The notes: generated by a model from the letters alone, not told the origin. A DNA stretch of 9,820 nucleotides from Gammaproteobacteria bacterium (GCA_020445165.1 JAGRHE010000099.1:1-9820), one strand, 5' to 3'; shown: positions 1-7,348, counted from the first letter of the stretch. Numbers and translations are program-made.

Positions 1-469
1 CCGCATCCTGGATGCGGAATTGCACCTCGAGCGTGACGTCGGCGATGTTTTCGTCCTTGGTCAGCATTTGCGCGCGGTGTTGGAACTTGTTGACCTGGTC
101 GACGTTGACCACGTCCACCGTGTCGATGAACGGCAACTTCAGATGTGGGCCCGGAGATGTCACCGCGTGGTAGGCACCGAAGCGCTTGACCACGCCGCGT
201 TCGGCCGGCTGGATGATGTAGAAGGCTTCCATACCCAGAACGACGACCAGCACCAGGGCAATGATGACGCCGATGCCCTTCTTGCCCGGGCCTGCCGGAG
301 AGCCGCCATCGCTGTCGCCACCGCCACCGCCACGGCGCTTGCCACCGAAAAGGCCGCCCATCTTGTCCTGCAGTTTGCGGACGACCTCGTCGAGGTCTGG
401 CGGTCCTTGATCGCCCCCCTTGTTGTTCCAGGGGTCGCGATTGCCGCCACCCGGCTCGTTCCAGGCCAT
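1..469 (-). CDS. hflK: HflK, membrane protease regulator (N-terminal part, cut by window edge)
   Basis: HflK pairs with HflC in a large inner-membrane complex that surrounds and modulates the FtsH protease; most of it lies in the periplasm. The 156 visible residues begin MAWNEPGGGN. They show the family's Gly/Asn/Pro-rich cytoplasmic head with a poly-Gly stretch (about residues 38-60), one membrane helix (about 65-86, GIGVIIALVLVVVLG), and the start of the SPFH/band-7 domain (IIQPAERGVVKRFGAY, then GPHLKLPFID). The start is supported by a GGGAG ribosome site at 476-480, spaced about 6 nt from the ATG. It lies 82 bp downstream of hflX, as in the hflX-hflK-hflC order of enterics; hflC is expected beyond the left edge. 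The gene is incomplete only because the window ends. The family call is secure. Confidence 0.96.
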   Translation of the reverse strand, partial: MAWNEPGGGNRDPWNNKGGDQGPPDLDEVVRKLQDKMGGLFGGKRRGGGGGDSDGGSPAGPGKKGIGVIIALVLVVVLGMEAFYIIQPAERGVVKRFGAYHAVTSPGPHLKLPFIDTVDVVNVDQVNKFQHRAQMLTKDENIADVTLEVQFRIQDA

Positions 470-551
470 GTAATACTCCCGTGCGCTGGTAGATAGTGCT
501 TGCTAAACGGTTTGCCGCCGCGATTCTAACAACAGACCCCGGCCAGAGACA

Positions 552-1862
552 TTATCCCGCTTCGCGCTGTGCCAGGGACTCGTCCGCCCATTTGCCGGCA
601 AGCCCCGGTTCACGCTTCCTGAGGCGTTCATAATCTCGACGCTTGAGTGCCACGTCCAGTTCCCATCCCCCGTCGTTGCCGTGGTTTTCGCGCACGATCG
701 CACCCTGTTCGAACAACAAGGCACGCAGGCGCCCGTCTGCCGGACCGAGGCTGACGTGGCCACTGACGACATCGCTGCGAAACCACTCGGTCAACGCCTC
801 TCGCAGCAGGTCGACGCCGTCGCCGGTGGCGGCAGACATCCACACCCGCTGCGGCTTGTCATCCTGATCACGCTCGATCCTGGCCTGGGCACCCTCGTCC
901 AGATCGATCTTGTTGAACACCTCGATACGCGGGATCTCGTTGCCCCCGATCTGCGCCAAAACGTCCTCGACCTCGGCGATCTGCAGCGCACGCTGCGGAC
1001 TGTGCGCATCGATCACATGCAACAGGAGATCGGCCTCGACGGTTTCCTGCAGGGTCGATTTGAACGCCGCAACCAGCTCATGCGGCAGGCGCGACACGAA
1101 TCCCACGGTATCGGCGAGGATCATCGGTGAGCCGTCATCGAGCTCGACCCGGCGCAATGTCGGATCGAGGGTCGCGAACAACTGGTCGCGCGCGTACACC
1201 CCGGCTTCTGTAAGACGGTTGAACAGGGTCGATTTGCCGGCGTTGGTGTACCCGACCAGCGACACGGTGGGGACTTCGTTGCGCCGGCGTGCCCGCCTGC
1301 CCTGTTCACGTCGGCTGTCGACCCGCTCCAGGCGACGACGGATCTGGTCGATGCGCGCGCCGAGCAGGCGACGGTCGGTTTCCAGCTGGGTTTCGCCCGG
1401 TCCGCGCAGGCCAATACCGCCTTTTTGCCGTTCCAGGTGGGTCCAGCCACGCACCAGACGTGTCGACAGGTGACGCAGCTGTGCCAGCTCGACCTGCAGC
1501 TTACCTTCATGCGAGCGTGCTCGCTGGGCGAAGATGTCGAGAATGAGTCCGGTACGGTCGAGTACCCGGCATTGAAAGATCTTTTCCAGGTTGCGTTCCT
1601 GGCTCGGTGACAGGGCGTTGTCGAAAATCACCAGGTCGGCGCTCTCGGCCTCGATCCGGGCACGGATCTCCTCTGCCTTTCCGCTACCGATGTACAGCCG
1701 GGAATCAGGGACCTTGCGGATGCTCGCAAACAGCGTCAGCGGCTCGGCGCCGGCCGAGCGCACCAGCTCGGTGAATTCGTGCAATTCATCCGGTTCGGGT
1801 GCGAGATCACGTGAAACGTGAACAAGGATGGCCCGCTCGCCGCTCTTTGGACGCTCAAACAT
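552..1862 (-). CDS. hflX: HflX, ribosome-associated GTPase
   Basis: HflX is a cytoplasmic GTPase that binds the 50S subunit and splits stalled or heat-stressed 70S ribosomes. The 436-residue product is close to the E. coli length. The N-terminal domain carries the glycine-rich GSGKAEEI and ALSPSQERNLE motifs, followed by the conserved THLERQKGGIGLRGPGETQLE stretch (about 141-161). The GTPase domain has G1 GYTNAGKST (204-212), TLDPTLRR (231-238), G3 DTVGF (251-255), G4 NKID (317-320) and a G5-like SAA (343-345). I chose the ATG giving MFERPKSGE because it matches the family N-terminus (MFDRYDAGE in E. coli). A TTG three codons upstream (1871) is also in frame. The ribosome site is weak. The gene follows hfq after a terminator-like hairpin, so expression may depend on read-through. 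Confidence 0.97.
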   Translation of the reverse strand: MFERPKSGERAILVHVSRDLAPEPDELHEFTELVRSAGAEPLTLFASIRKVPDSRLYIGSGKAEEIRARIEAESADLVIFDNALSPSQERNLEKIFQCRVLDRTGLILDIFAQRARSHEGKLQVELAQLRHLSTRLVRGWTHLERQKGGIGLRGPGETQLETDRRLLGARIDQIRRRLERVDSRREQGRRARRRNEVPTVSLVGYTNAGKSTLFNRLTEAGVYARDQLFATLDPTLRRVELDDGSPMILADTVGFVSRLPHELVAAFKSTLQETVEADLLLHVIDAHSPQRALQIAEVEDVLAQIGGNEIPRIEVFNKIDLDEGAQARIERDQDDKPQRVWMSAATGDGVDLLREALTEWFRSDVVSGHVSLGPADGRLRALLFEQGAIVRENHGNDGGWELDVALKRRDYERLRKREPGLAGKWADESLAQREAG

Positions 1863-1890
1863 CGCCGTCAACCCGAAAGTCGCAACGCGT

Positions 1891-1926
1891 AAACAAACGA
1901 CCCCACGGCATCACCGCGGGGTCGTT
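1891..1926 (-). terminator. Terminator-like hairpin between hfq and hflX
   Basis: Read on the minus strand, AACGACCCCGCGG (1926-1914) pairs with CCGTGGGGTCGTT (1908-1896) around a 5-nt loop (TGATG). This is a 13-bp stem with one G-U pair. The tail after the last stem base is TGTTTACG; with the two U residues closing the stem it reads UUUGUUU. The single imperfect pair is G-U on the minus strand but A-C on the plus strand, so the structure favours transcripts in the gene direction. It sits 28 nt after the hfq stop and 28 nt before the hflX ATG. The U-run is interrupted, so it may only partly terminate, or may mark the 3' end of an hfq mRNA. Confidence 0.68.
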
Positions 1927-1954
1927 CGGAATCGAGGGAAGAACGAAGGGCGGT

Positions 1955-2215
1955 TCAGGTGTTGCCGGGCTCGCTGTCACCGTCACTCTCACCGTGTGCA
2001 TGCTGGATGCGCACGTTCCTGGCCGGTACCACCGTCGAGATGGCATGCTTGTAAACCATTTGGCTGACACTGTTCTTGAGCAATACGACGAACTGGTCGA
2101 ATGACTCGATGGTGCCCTGCAACTTGATCCCGTTCACGAGAAAAATCGATACCGGCACCCGCTCTTTGCGCAGTGCGTTAAGAAAAGGATCCTGGAGACT
2201 TTGTCCCTTCGACAT
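1955..2215 (-). CDS. hfq: Hfq, RNA chaperone
   Basis: Hfq is the hexameric Sm-like protein that binds small RNAs and A-rich mRNA sites and drives sRNA-mRNA pairing. The 86-residue product is nearly the E. coli sequence through the core: [20 protein letters not shown] at the N-terminus, Sm1 to about residue 50, and the Sm2 motif YKHAIST (55-61). Proximal-face residues Q8, D9, F42, K56 and H57 and the lateral-rim R16-K17-E18-R19 patch are present. The distal-face position 25, Tyr in E. coli, is Phe here. The C-terminal tail is short (about 20 residues past the core) and ends in an acidic stretch ([12 protein letters not shown]), the kind of tip proposed to displace bound RNA. The start has a clear GGGAG site (2223-2227). 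The gene follows miaA and precedes hflX, as in E. coli. Confidence 0.98.
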   Translation of the reverse strand: MSKGQSLQDPFLNALRKERVPVSIFLVNGIKLQGTIESFDQFVVLLKNSVSQMVYKHAISTVVPARNVRIQHAHGESDGDSEPGNT

Positions 2216-2255
2216 GGTCGCGCTCCCAATTTATATTGTTTGGTTGATATTCTCG

Positions 2256-2274
2256 GCGCCGGATCATCCGGCGC
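2256..2274 (-). promoter_or_regulatory. GC-rich stem-loop in the hfq leader
   Basis: A perfect 8-bp inverted repeat, GCGCCGGA-TGA-TCCGGCGC, lies 41 nt upstream of the hfq ATG. It would fold as a tight hairpin (or 7 bp with a 5-nt loop). No U-run follows, so it is not a terminator. Between it and the ribosome site the leader is A-rich (AATATCAACCAAACAATATAAAT), with several A-A-N triplets of the sort bound by the distal face of Hfq. Hfq is known to repress its own mRNA through leader sites in E. coli. A similar role here is inference from position and composition. Confidence 0.45.
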
Positions 2275-2350
2275 GTACACGGAGCAGCCGTAAAGACCAA
2301 ACCGGCCCGCAGCACTGCACCAACTTTCGATCGATGCGAATCGTCCGCGA

Positions 2351-2392
2351 AATATAGCACAGCAGAGCACTCGGAAATCTGGTTTTTTTTAA
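2351..2392 (-). promoter_or_regulatory. Putative sigma-70 promoter for hfq
   Basis: On the minus strand an extended -10 element, TGC-TATATT, occupies 2359-2351. The -35 position with a 17-nt spacer (2379-2374, GATTTC) is poor. An A8 tract (2390-2383, within TTAAAAAAAACC) lies just upstream, about -39 to -46 from the expected start near 2344, where an UP element would sit. Extended -10 promoters tolerate a weak -35. It would give a leader of about 130 nt before hfq that includes the GC stem-loop. E. coli has hfq promoters in the same general area, upstream of hfq and within miaA. No start site can be proven from sequence. Confidence 0.45.
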
Positions 2393-2430
2393 GCCTACCG
2401 AGACCTTATACACACTTCCGCAGTGTGAAT

Positions 2431-3375
2431 TCACGCCTCGGGCCTGGCCGACAGTTCACGCTTGACCCAAGTTAAGGCCGTCGCCGTGACGTCCCCCGTT
2501 TCATCGAGCCAGTGCGCCTGCTGCTCACTGCGCAGCCAGGTCAACTGGCGCTTGGCCAGCTGGCGCGTCGCCGCCTTGCCGCGGGCGAGCATCTCGTCGC
2601 GGTCGTATTCGCCGCGCAGCCAGGCCCAGACTTGGCGATAGCCGACCGACCGCATCGAGGGCATATCGGGGTCGAGATCGCCGCGCGCGACCAGGCCTTC
2701 GACCTCGGCCACGAAGCCCTGTTCGAGCATCTGCTCGAAGCGCCGGCCGATGCGCTCGTGCAACTCGGCCCGGCTCGCCGGCGACCGCACCAGCTTGAGC
2801 GCCCGATACGGCATCGTCTCACCGTCGCGTGCCTGCAGCTCGCTCAACGGTCGTCCGCTCGATTCCCAAACCTCGAGCGCCCGCAGGGTGCGTTGCGGAT
2901 CATTGCGGTGGATCCGCTGCGCCGCGACCGGGTCCACCTTGGCGAGTCGAGCATGCAATGCAGCCAGACCGCGCTCGGCCAGTTCGGCCTCCAGGCGCGC
3001 ACGGATCCCGGGCGAGGCTGGCGGCAGGTCGGACAGACCGTACTGAAGGGCGCGGAAATACAGCATGGTGCCGCCGACCAGCAGGGGAATCCGCCCGGAC
3101 CCGGTGATCGATTGCATCTCGCGCAGTGCGTCTTCCCGGAACCTGGCCGCCGAATAGCTCTCCGCCGGATCACAGATGTCGATCAGACGATGCGGTGCAC
3201 GCGCGAGCTCCTCCGGGCCGGGTTTCGCGGTCCCTATGTCCATGCCGCGATACACCATGGCCGAATCGACGCTGATCAGCTCGACCGGCAGGTGCTCGTG
3301 CAGCGCGATCGCCAGATCGGTCTTGCCCGATGCGGTCGGGCCCATGATGAAGATCGCTGTGGGCTTTTCAGACAT
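2431..3375 (-). CDS. miaA: MiaA, tRNA dimethylallyltransferase
   Basis: MiaA transfers a dimethylallyl group from DMAPP to N6 of adenosine 37 in tRNAs reading UNN codons, the first step towards ms2i6A. The 314-residue product has the usual length. It shows the P-loop GPTASGKT (12-19), the [16 protein letters not shown] block (37-52) with the catalytic-type Asp, PHRLIDI (61-67), [10 protein letters not shown] (101-110), and the C-terminal [12 protein letters not shown] block (271-282) that contacts tRNA. I chose the ATG giving [12 protein letters not shown]. An in-frame start 17 codons upstream (3426) would encode the repeat element as an unrelated leader ([12 protein letters not shown]), so I rejected it. 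There is no clear ribosome site, and the inverted-repeat element ends 17 nt upstream. In E. coli mutL and miaA are essentially contiguous; here they are 200 bp apart. Confidence 0.96.
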   Translation of the reverse strand: MSEKPTAIFIMGPTASGKTDLAIALHEHLPVELISVDSAMVYRGMDIGTAKPGPEELARAPHRLIDICDPAESYSAARFREDALREMQSITGSGRIPLLVGGTMLYFRALQYGLSDLPPASPGIRARLEAELAERGLAALHARLAKVDPVAAQRIHRNDPQRTLRALEVWESSGRPLSELQARDGETMPYRALKLVRSPASRAELHERIGRRFEQMLEQGFVAEVEGLVARGDLDPDMPSMRSVGYRQVWAWLRGEYDRDEMLARGKAATRQLAKRQLTWLRSEQQAHWLDETGDVTATALTWVKRELSARPEA

Positions 3376-3392
3376 GGTGCGTTGTTCTATCT

Positions 3393-3555
3393 GGACGCAA
3401 AGGGCGCAGAGATTCGCAGAGGGCACAAAGTCTTCTTGTGAAAGAGGGCCTGAGCGCGCGCGAAGAACGGCGGGACGGGTTCAAATTGGAGGCGTCGGAC
3501 GAGCGAAACCTGAAAAACTCTGCGCCCTCTGCGCTCCTCCGCGAACTCTGCGTCC
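3393..3555. repeat. Imperfect inverted-repeat element between mutL and miaA
   Basis: The left arm (3393-3430) begins GGACGCAAAGGGCGCAGAG. The right arm (3518-3555) ends CTCTGCGTCC. Aligned as reverse complements, the 38-nt arms match at 29 positions. Each arm is itself built of 9-10-nt near-repeats of the form GGCGCAGAG / TTCGCAGAG / GGCACAAAG. The 87-nt centre (3431-3517) shows no ORF I would defend. Arms of this GCRRAG-rich style look like a dispersed intergenic repeat (REP/MITE-like) rather than a gene. No second copy is visible in the window, so dispersal is inferred. The element accounts for most of the gap and lies directly upstream of miaA. Confidence 0.72.
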
Positions 3556-3575
3556 AAGCGGAACCTCGCACCGAA

Positions 3576-5372
3576 CTAGCGACCGCGCAGGAACAACCGG
3601 TCGAGCGCCGCCATGTCCATCTGCGCCCAGGTCGGCCTGCCGTGATTGCACTGGCCGCTGCGCTCGGTGCGCTCGATGTCACGCAGCAGGGCGTTCATCT
3701 CCTCCAGGCCAAGCCGACGGTTGGCTCTGACCGAGGCATGGCAGGCCATGGTGCCCAGCACCTCGTTGATCTGTTCCAGGATACGTCGGCTGTCACCGTG
3801 CACGGCCAGGTCGGCGAGCACGTCACGCAGCAGGCGCTCGGCATCGGCGTGCCGCAACAACGCCGGCAAGGCGCGCACCACCAGGGTCTGTTCGCCACGT
3901 CGATCCACCTCCATGCCGAGTGACTCGAACACCTCGCCATGCTGGTCGACCATGTCGGCCTCACGGGCACTCACGGCGACCTCCACCGGCACCAGGAGCG
4001 GCTGGCTCTTGATCCCCTCGCCCTCGCGAGCTCTCTTGAATGCCTCGTAGGTGATGCGTTCGTGCGCCGCATGCATGTCGACGACGATCAGTCCATGACG
4101 GTTCTGGGCCAGCACGTAGATGCCATGCAACTGCGCAACGGCGAACCCCAGGGGAAATTCACCGTCCTGCCCGTCCTCGACAACCTCGGGCGTCGAGGCT
4201 GCCAGCGGCGGCGGTCCGGACGAACCCGATAACGCCCCACCGGTCGGCGCCTGCCATGCGGTCGCCGCACGGTACGCCGCACGGCGTTCGCCGACGTGCA
4301 GCGCCATATCCTGCTGACGCGGCTGCCCGGCCAGCACGGGTTCGGCGGCCGCAGTCGCCACCTCGGCCACCGCTTCGCCTGCCGGCTCGGCCAGCACGTC
4401 ATGCAGGGTACGAAACAGGAAATCGTGCACCAGGCGTCCCTCGCGGAACCGGACCTCATGCTTGGTCGGATGCACGTTGACGTCGACCTGCGCGGGATCG
4501 AGTTCCAGGAACAATACGTAGGCCGGTTGCCGGCCGTGGTAGAGCACGTCCTGGTAGGCCTGGCGCACTGCGTGCGTCACGAGCTTGTCGCGCACCATGC
4601 GGCGATTGACATAGAAGTGCTGCATGTCGGCCTGGCTGCGCGAAAACGCCGGCCGCGCCACCCATCCGCTGATCTGCAGGCCAGCCGCGGCATGCTCGAA
4701 ATACAGTGCATGCTCGAGGAAGGTCGGGCCGAGCAGATCGGCCAGGCGACGTTCGTGACTGATCCGATCACCCGCTGCACGCGCCGTGAAAACCTCACGT
4801 CCGTTGTGATTCAGCACGAAGCTCACATCACGGCGCACCAATGCCAGCCGCCGCACCACCTGCTCGAGGTGGCCGAACTCGGTCTTGTCGGTACGCAGAA
4901 ACTTGCGCCGCGCCGGGGTATTGAAGAACAGGTCGCGCACGGTGACCACGGTACCGCGCGGCAGCGGCGATGGTTTTCGCTCGGCGCCCTCGCCTTCGAC
5001 CAGCCATGCGCGATCGGCATCGGCGGCACGTGATTCGAGGGTCAGGCGCGAAACCGACGCAATCGCGGGCAGCGCCTCGCCACGAAACCCCATGCTGGAA
5101 ATGCGCTCGAGGTCCTCGAGCATTTTCAGCTTGCTCGTTGCGTGGCGGGACAAGGCGAGCGACAACTCGTCACCGGCAATGCCGGAGCCGTTGTCGGTGA
5201 TACGAATCAGCTTGATGCCACCCTGCTCGACATCGATCTGGATTCGATCGGCGCCGGCATCGAGGCTGTTTTCAACCAGTTCCTTGACCACCGATGCGGG
5301 ACGCTCGACGACCTCACCGGCAGCGATCTGGTTGACGAGTTGCGCAGGCAGCGCCTGGATATGGGACACCAT
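3576..5372 (-). CDS. mutL: MutL, mismatch repair protein with C-terminal endonuclease motif
   Basis: MutL links MutS mismatch recognition to strand incision. The 598-residue product has the GHKL ATPase N-terminus: [28 protein letters not shown] with putative general base E31 and metal ligand N35, DNGSGI (60-65), ATSK (78-81), GFRGEAL (95-101) and NTPARRKFL (151-159). It continues with the QHFYVNRR and [13 protein letters not shown] transducer motifs. An Ala/Pro/Gly-rich linker (about 330-405) precedes the dimerisation domain. That domain carries [12 protein letters not shown] (432-443), which fits DQHA(x)2E(x)4E with Met for Gln, plus ACHASVR (543-549) and CNHGRPT (575-581). These are metal-site motifs of nicking MutL proteins and are absent from E. 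coli MutL. The start MVSHIQALP fits the family; its ribosome site is weak. Sits between the DsrE-like gene and miaA. Confidence 0.98.
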   Translation of the reverse strand: MVSHIQALPAQLVNQIAAGEVVERPASVVKELVENSLDAGADRIQIDVEQGGIKLIRITDNGSGIAGDELSLALSRHATSKLKMLEDLERISSMGFRGEALPAIASVSRLTLESRAADADRAWLVEGEGAERKPSPLPRGTVVTVRDLFFNTPARRKFLRTDKTEFGHLEQVVRRLALVRRDVSFVLNHNGREVFTARAAGDRISHERRLADLLGPTFLEHALYFEHAAAGLQISGWVARPAFSRSQADMQHFYVNRRMVRDKLVTHAVRQAYQDVLYHGRQPAYVLFLELDPAQVDVNVHPTKHEVRFREGRLVHDFLFRTLHDVLAEPAGEAVAEVATAAAEPVLAGQPRQQDMALHVGERRAAYRAATAWQAPTGGALSGSSGPPPLAASTPEVVEDGQDGEFPLGFAVAQLHGIYVLAQNRHGLIVVDMHAAHERITYEAFKRAREGEGIKSQPLLVPVEVAVSAREADMVDQHGEVFESLGMEVDRRGEQTLVVRALPALLRHADAERLLRDVLADLAVHGDSRRILEQINEVLGTMACHASVRANRRLGLEEMNALLRDIERTERSGQCNHGRPTWAQMDMAALDRLFLRGR

Positions 5373-5405
5373 GGCGACATTCTGCCACCGCAGCGAGGAC
5401 GCAGG

Positions 5406-5433
5406 CCAGCCGGCGACGTCTGCCCGCCGGTGG
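5406..5433 (-). other. Stem-loop between the DsrE-like gene and mutL
   Basis: On the minus strand CCACCGGCG (5433-5425) can pair with CGCCGGCTGG (5415-5406): a 9-bp stem with one bulged C and a 9-nt loop, within the 84-bp gap. No U-run follows (CCTGCGTCC), so it does not look like an intrinsic terminator. It could protect an mRNA 3' end or be chance in GC-rich DNA. Nothing else is recognisable in this gap. Confidence 0.3.
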
Positions 5434-5456
5434 CCCAGCGGGACATCAACGATGGA

Positions 5457-5882
5457 TCAGGGCCTGATGTAGGACCAGCCCTGCTCCTGGCGCTCGACCA
5501 GGTGCACGACACCTGACGGCACCATGGTCGCCTGCGGTACCAGCTCGACCTTCTTGCCGGCCTTCGCTTCCATCTTCGACAGGGTGTTGGAGCAGGCGCG
5601 GAACGTCACGTTGTCGAAGTTCTGCGCGATACTGCTGACGCGGCCGGCAGCTTCCGATTTCGGCAGCAACATGGTCAGGCCCGGACCGTAGGCGACGATC
5701 TCGATCGTGACCTCCTCGCCCTTGTCCTGGTAGTACTTGTTGAGGTTGGACGCATTGTTCAACACCAGTTCCTGGCGCGCCGGGTCTGCTTCGTCAAGAT
5801 GCAGAACGATTCGGTGGACGCCATCTGCCGCATTGGCAGCCAGCACGAACAGCATGGCAAGGGAAGCAATCAGAACCCGCAT
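5457..5882 (-). CDS. Exported DsrE-family-like protein
   Basis: A 141-residue protein with a probable Sec signal peptide: MRVLIASLAMLFVLAANA, with AxA-type cleavage after about residue 18. The mature part (HRIVLHLDEADPARQELVLNNASNLNKYYQDKG, then EIVAYGPGLTMLL) follows the beta-alpha-beta pattern of DsrE/DsrF-like proteins, the small sulfur-relay fold. A single cysteine, Cys97 in RACSNTL, sits where many family members keep a conserved Cys. The ending VPSGVVHLVERQEQGWSYIRP resembles that of exported DsrE-like proteins. The substrate and partner are unknown, and with a lone cysteine any sulfur-carrier role is only inference. The start is firm: AGGAG (5889-5893) is correctly spaced from the ATG. 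It lies between amiB (90 bp) and mutL (84 bp), where E. coli has no gene. I recognised it from memory of the family, not by a search. Confidence 0.7.
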   Translation of the reverse strand: MRVLIASLAMLFVLAANAADGVHRIVLHLDEADPARQELVLNNASNLNKYYQDKGEEVTIEIVAYGPGLTMLLPKSEAAGRVSSIAQNFDNVTFRACSNTLSKMEAKAGKKVELVPQATMVPSGVVHLVERQEQGWSYIRP

Positions 5883-5972
5883 TTTTCTCTCCTGGTTTGG
5901 TGGTAAGCGCCGACGACATCATTGTCACCCGGCTGCTTCATGAGAGACGCGGCAAACCGGACCAAATTCCGC

Positions 5973-7280
5973 TCAGCTTCCCGGTATCAGCAGAACCTGT
6001 CCAACCCGGATCAGATTGTCGCTGCGAATGTCGTTGGTCTGACGCAGCATGGCCAGGCTCACCTGGTAGCGATCAGCGATCTCGGACAGGGTGTCACCAC
6101 GCGAAATCACGTGTTTGAGCGGGGTCTTCTTGCGTTCGGCAAGCAGCGTACCCGGCGGCGGTGCCTCGCTGAAGAAGGTTTCCACGCCGCGCATGATCGC
6201 CTTGGCCAGCTTGTCCTGGTAGCGTGCGTCGCGCAGGTTGCGTTCGTCCTCCGGGTTGGAGATGAACCCCGTCTCGACCAACATCGACGGAATGTCCGGC
6301 GATTTGAGTACCAGGAATCCGGCCTGCTGCACGCGACGACCATGCACCTTGCCGACGTGGCCGAGTTCGGCATAAACCTTGGCTGCGGCACTCAGGCTGG
6401 CATGCTGGGTTGCCGATTGCGACAGGGCCAGCAGGACCGAGGCCAGCATCGGGTCCTTGTCTTCCAGGCTGACACCGCCTACCAGGTCGGACGCGTTTTC
6501 CTTCTCGGCCAGCCAGCGTGCAGCCTCACTGGAGGCACCGCGGCGGGACAACACGTAGACCGAGGAGCCCCGGACACGCTTGTCGCGGAAGGCGTCGGCA
6601 TGGATCGACACGAACAGATCAGCGCGCTGATCACGCGCCAGTTCCATCCGCTTGCGCAGGCCAATGTAGTAATCGCCGGTGCGCGTGAGCACTGCACGCA
6701 TGCCCGGCTGGGCATCGATCAGGCGCTTGACCCGATGCGCGATCTCCAGGGTGATGTTCTTCTCGGCGGTACGGAAGCGGGCCCCCATCGCCCCCGGGTC
6801 ATCTCCACCATGTCCGGCGTCGATTGCGACCACCACGTCGCGCGCGCGCTCGATGTCCGTGGTCGACTTGGCCACCCGCGGCGCGCGGGTGGCCTCGACC
6901 GGGTACAGATCGACCACCAACCTGTGCCCATAACCCGCATTCGGTTTCAGCACGAACGTCTTCGGACGCGCTGCCTGCTTCAGATCCAGGACGACACGCA
7001 GTCCGCCGTCGTCCTGTTCTGCATGGCGCAACCCGGACAGGTGCTTGTCAGACACCGCTCCCCTGGCCTTGAACGCCGCAGAAGCGCGTGCGGACTCGAT
7101 GTCGATTACCAGCCGGTCCGGCCCGGTCAAGGTGAATACCTTGTGTGCCACCGGCTCAGTGGTGTCGAACACCAGGCGCGTGTGGTCGGGCGCGGTCCAC
7201 AAGCGCACGCCAGCCACCTCTGCGGCCAGCACGCCGGCGTTGGCGAACAGAATCGCGAGCAGGAAAACTAGTCTGATCAT
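5973..7280 (-). CDS. amiB: AmiB-type N-acetylmuramoyl-L-alanine amidase with AMIN and LysM domains
   Basis: A periplasmic zinc amidase that cuts the bond between MurNAc and the peptide stem, splitting septal peptidoglycan during cell separation. The 435-residue product has a signal peptide (MIRLVFLLAILFANAGVLAA, cleaved near 20), an AMIN domain (about 22-127) for septal localisation, and an Amidase_3 domain (about 149-370). Putative zinc ligands are H157 (DAGHGGDDPGA), E173 (AEKNITLEIA) and H227 (VSIHADA), with catalytic E336 (VETGFISN). The segment at about 255-315 is where activator-dependent amidases carry an autoinhibitory helix. A LysM domain (about 389-433, HVISRGDTLSEIADRY) closes the protein; E. 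coli AmiB lacks LysM, but some relatives have it. I chose the ATG at 7280 because it opens the signal peptide; an in-frame GTG at 7328 would add 16 residues ahead of it. The ribosome site is weak. Confidence 0.94.
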   Translation of the reverse strand: MIRLVFLLAILFANAGVLAAEVAGVRLWTAPDHTRLVFDTTEPVAHKVFTLTGPDRLVIDIESARASAAFKARGAVSDKHLSGLRHAEQDDGGLRVVLDLKQAARPKTFVLKPNAGYGHRLVVDLYPVEATRAPRVAKSTTDIERARDVVVAIDAGHGGDDPGAMGARFRTAEKNITLEIAHRVKRLIDAQPGMRAVLTRTGDYYIGLRKRMELARDQRADLFVSIHADAFRDKRVRGSSVYVLSRRGASSEAARWLAEKENASDLVGGVSLEDKDPMLASVLLALSQSATQHASLSAAAKVYAELGHVGKVHGRRVQQAGFLVLKSPDIPSMLVETGFISNPEDERNLRDARYQDKLAKAIMRGVETFFSEAPPPGTLLAERKKTPLKHVISRGDTLSEIADRYQVSLAMLRQTNDIRSDNLIRVGQVLLIPGS

Positions 7281-7348
7281 GCGCTCAGCAGGTCCGATAT
7301 CCCAGATCTGTTGCCACCAAATTAGCACAGGATTTTATTTTTTCCCAG

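Noticed and set aside
523..531. Possible extended -10 (TGT-TAGAAT on the minus strand) between hflX and hflK
   Set aside because: No acceptable -35 (TGTCTC) at the right distance and no supporting A-tract. A chance match is likely, and hflK is normally co-transcribed with hflX.
2411..2427. Small hairpin CACACT-GCGGA-AGTGTG just past the miaA stop
   Set aside because: The stem is only 6 bp and it is followed by TATAAGG, not a U-run, so I do not call it a terminator.
2512..3441. A 309-codon plus-strand open frame opposite miaA
   Set aside because: It is antisense to a complete miaA with all family motifs, and has no domain signature of its own.
3431..3517. Search for a small gene or RNA in the centre of the inverted-repeat element
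   Set aside because: No start codon with a ribosome site gives a convincing product, and no tRNA-like or other known RNA pattern is visible.
5922..7271. A 449-codon open frame on the plus strand, opposite amiB
   Set aside because: It mirrors the strongly supported amiB frame in GC-rich DNA. It shows no recognisable domain, ribosome site or membrane pattern, and its residues look like a reverse-frame shadow (rich in R, Q, H, G).
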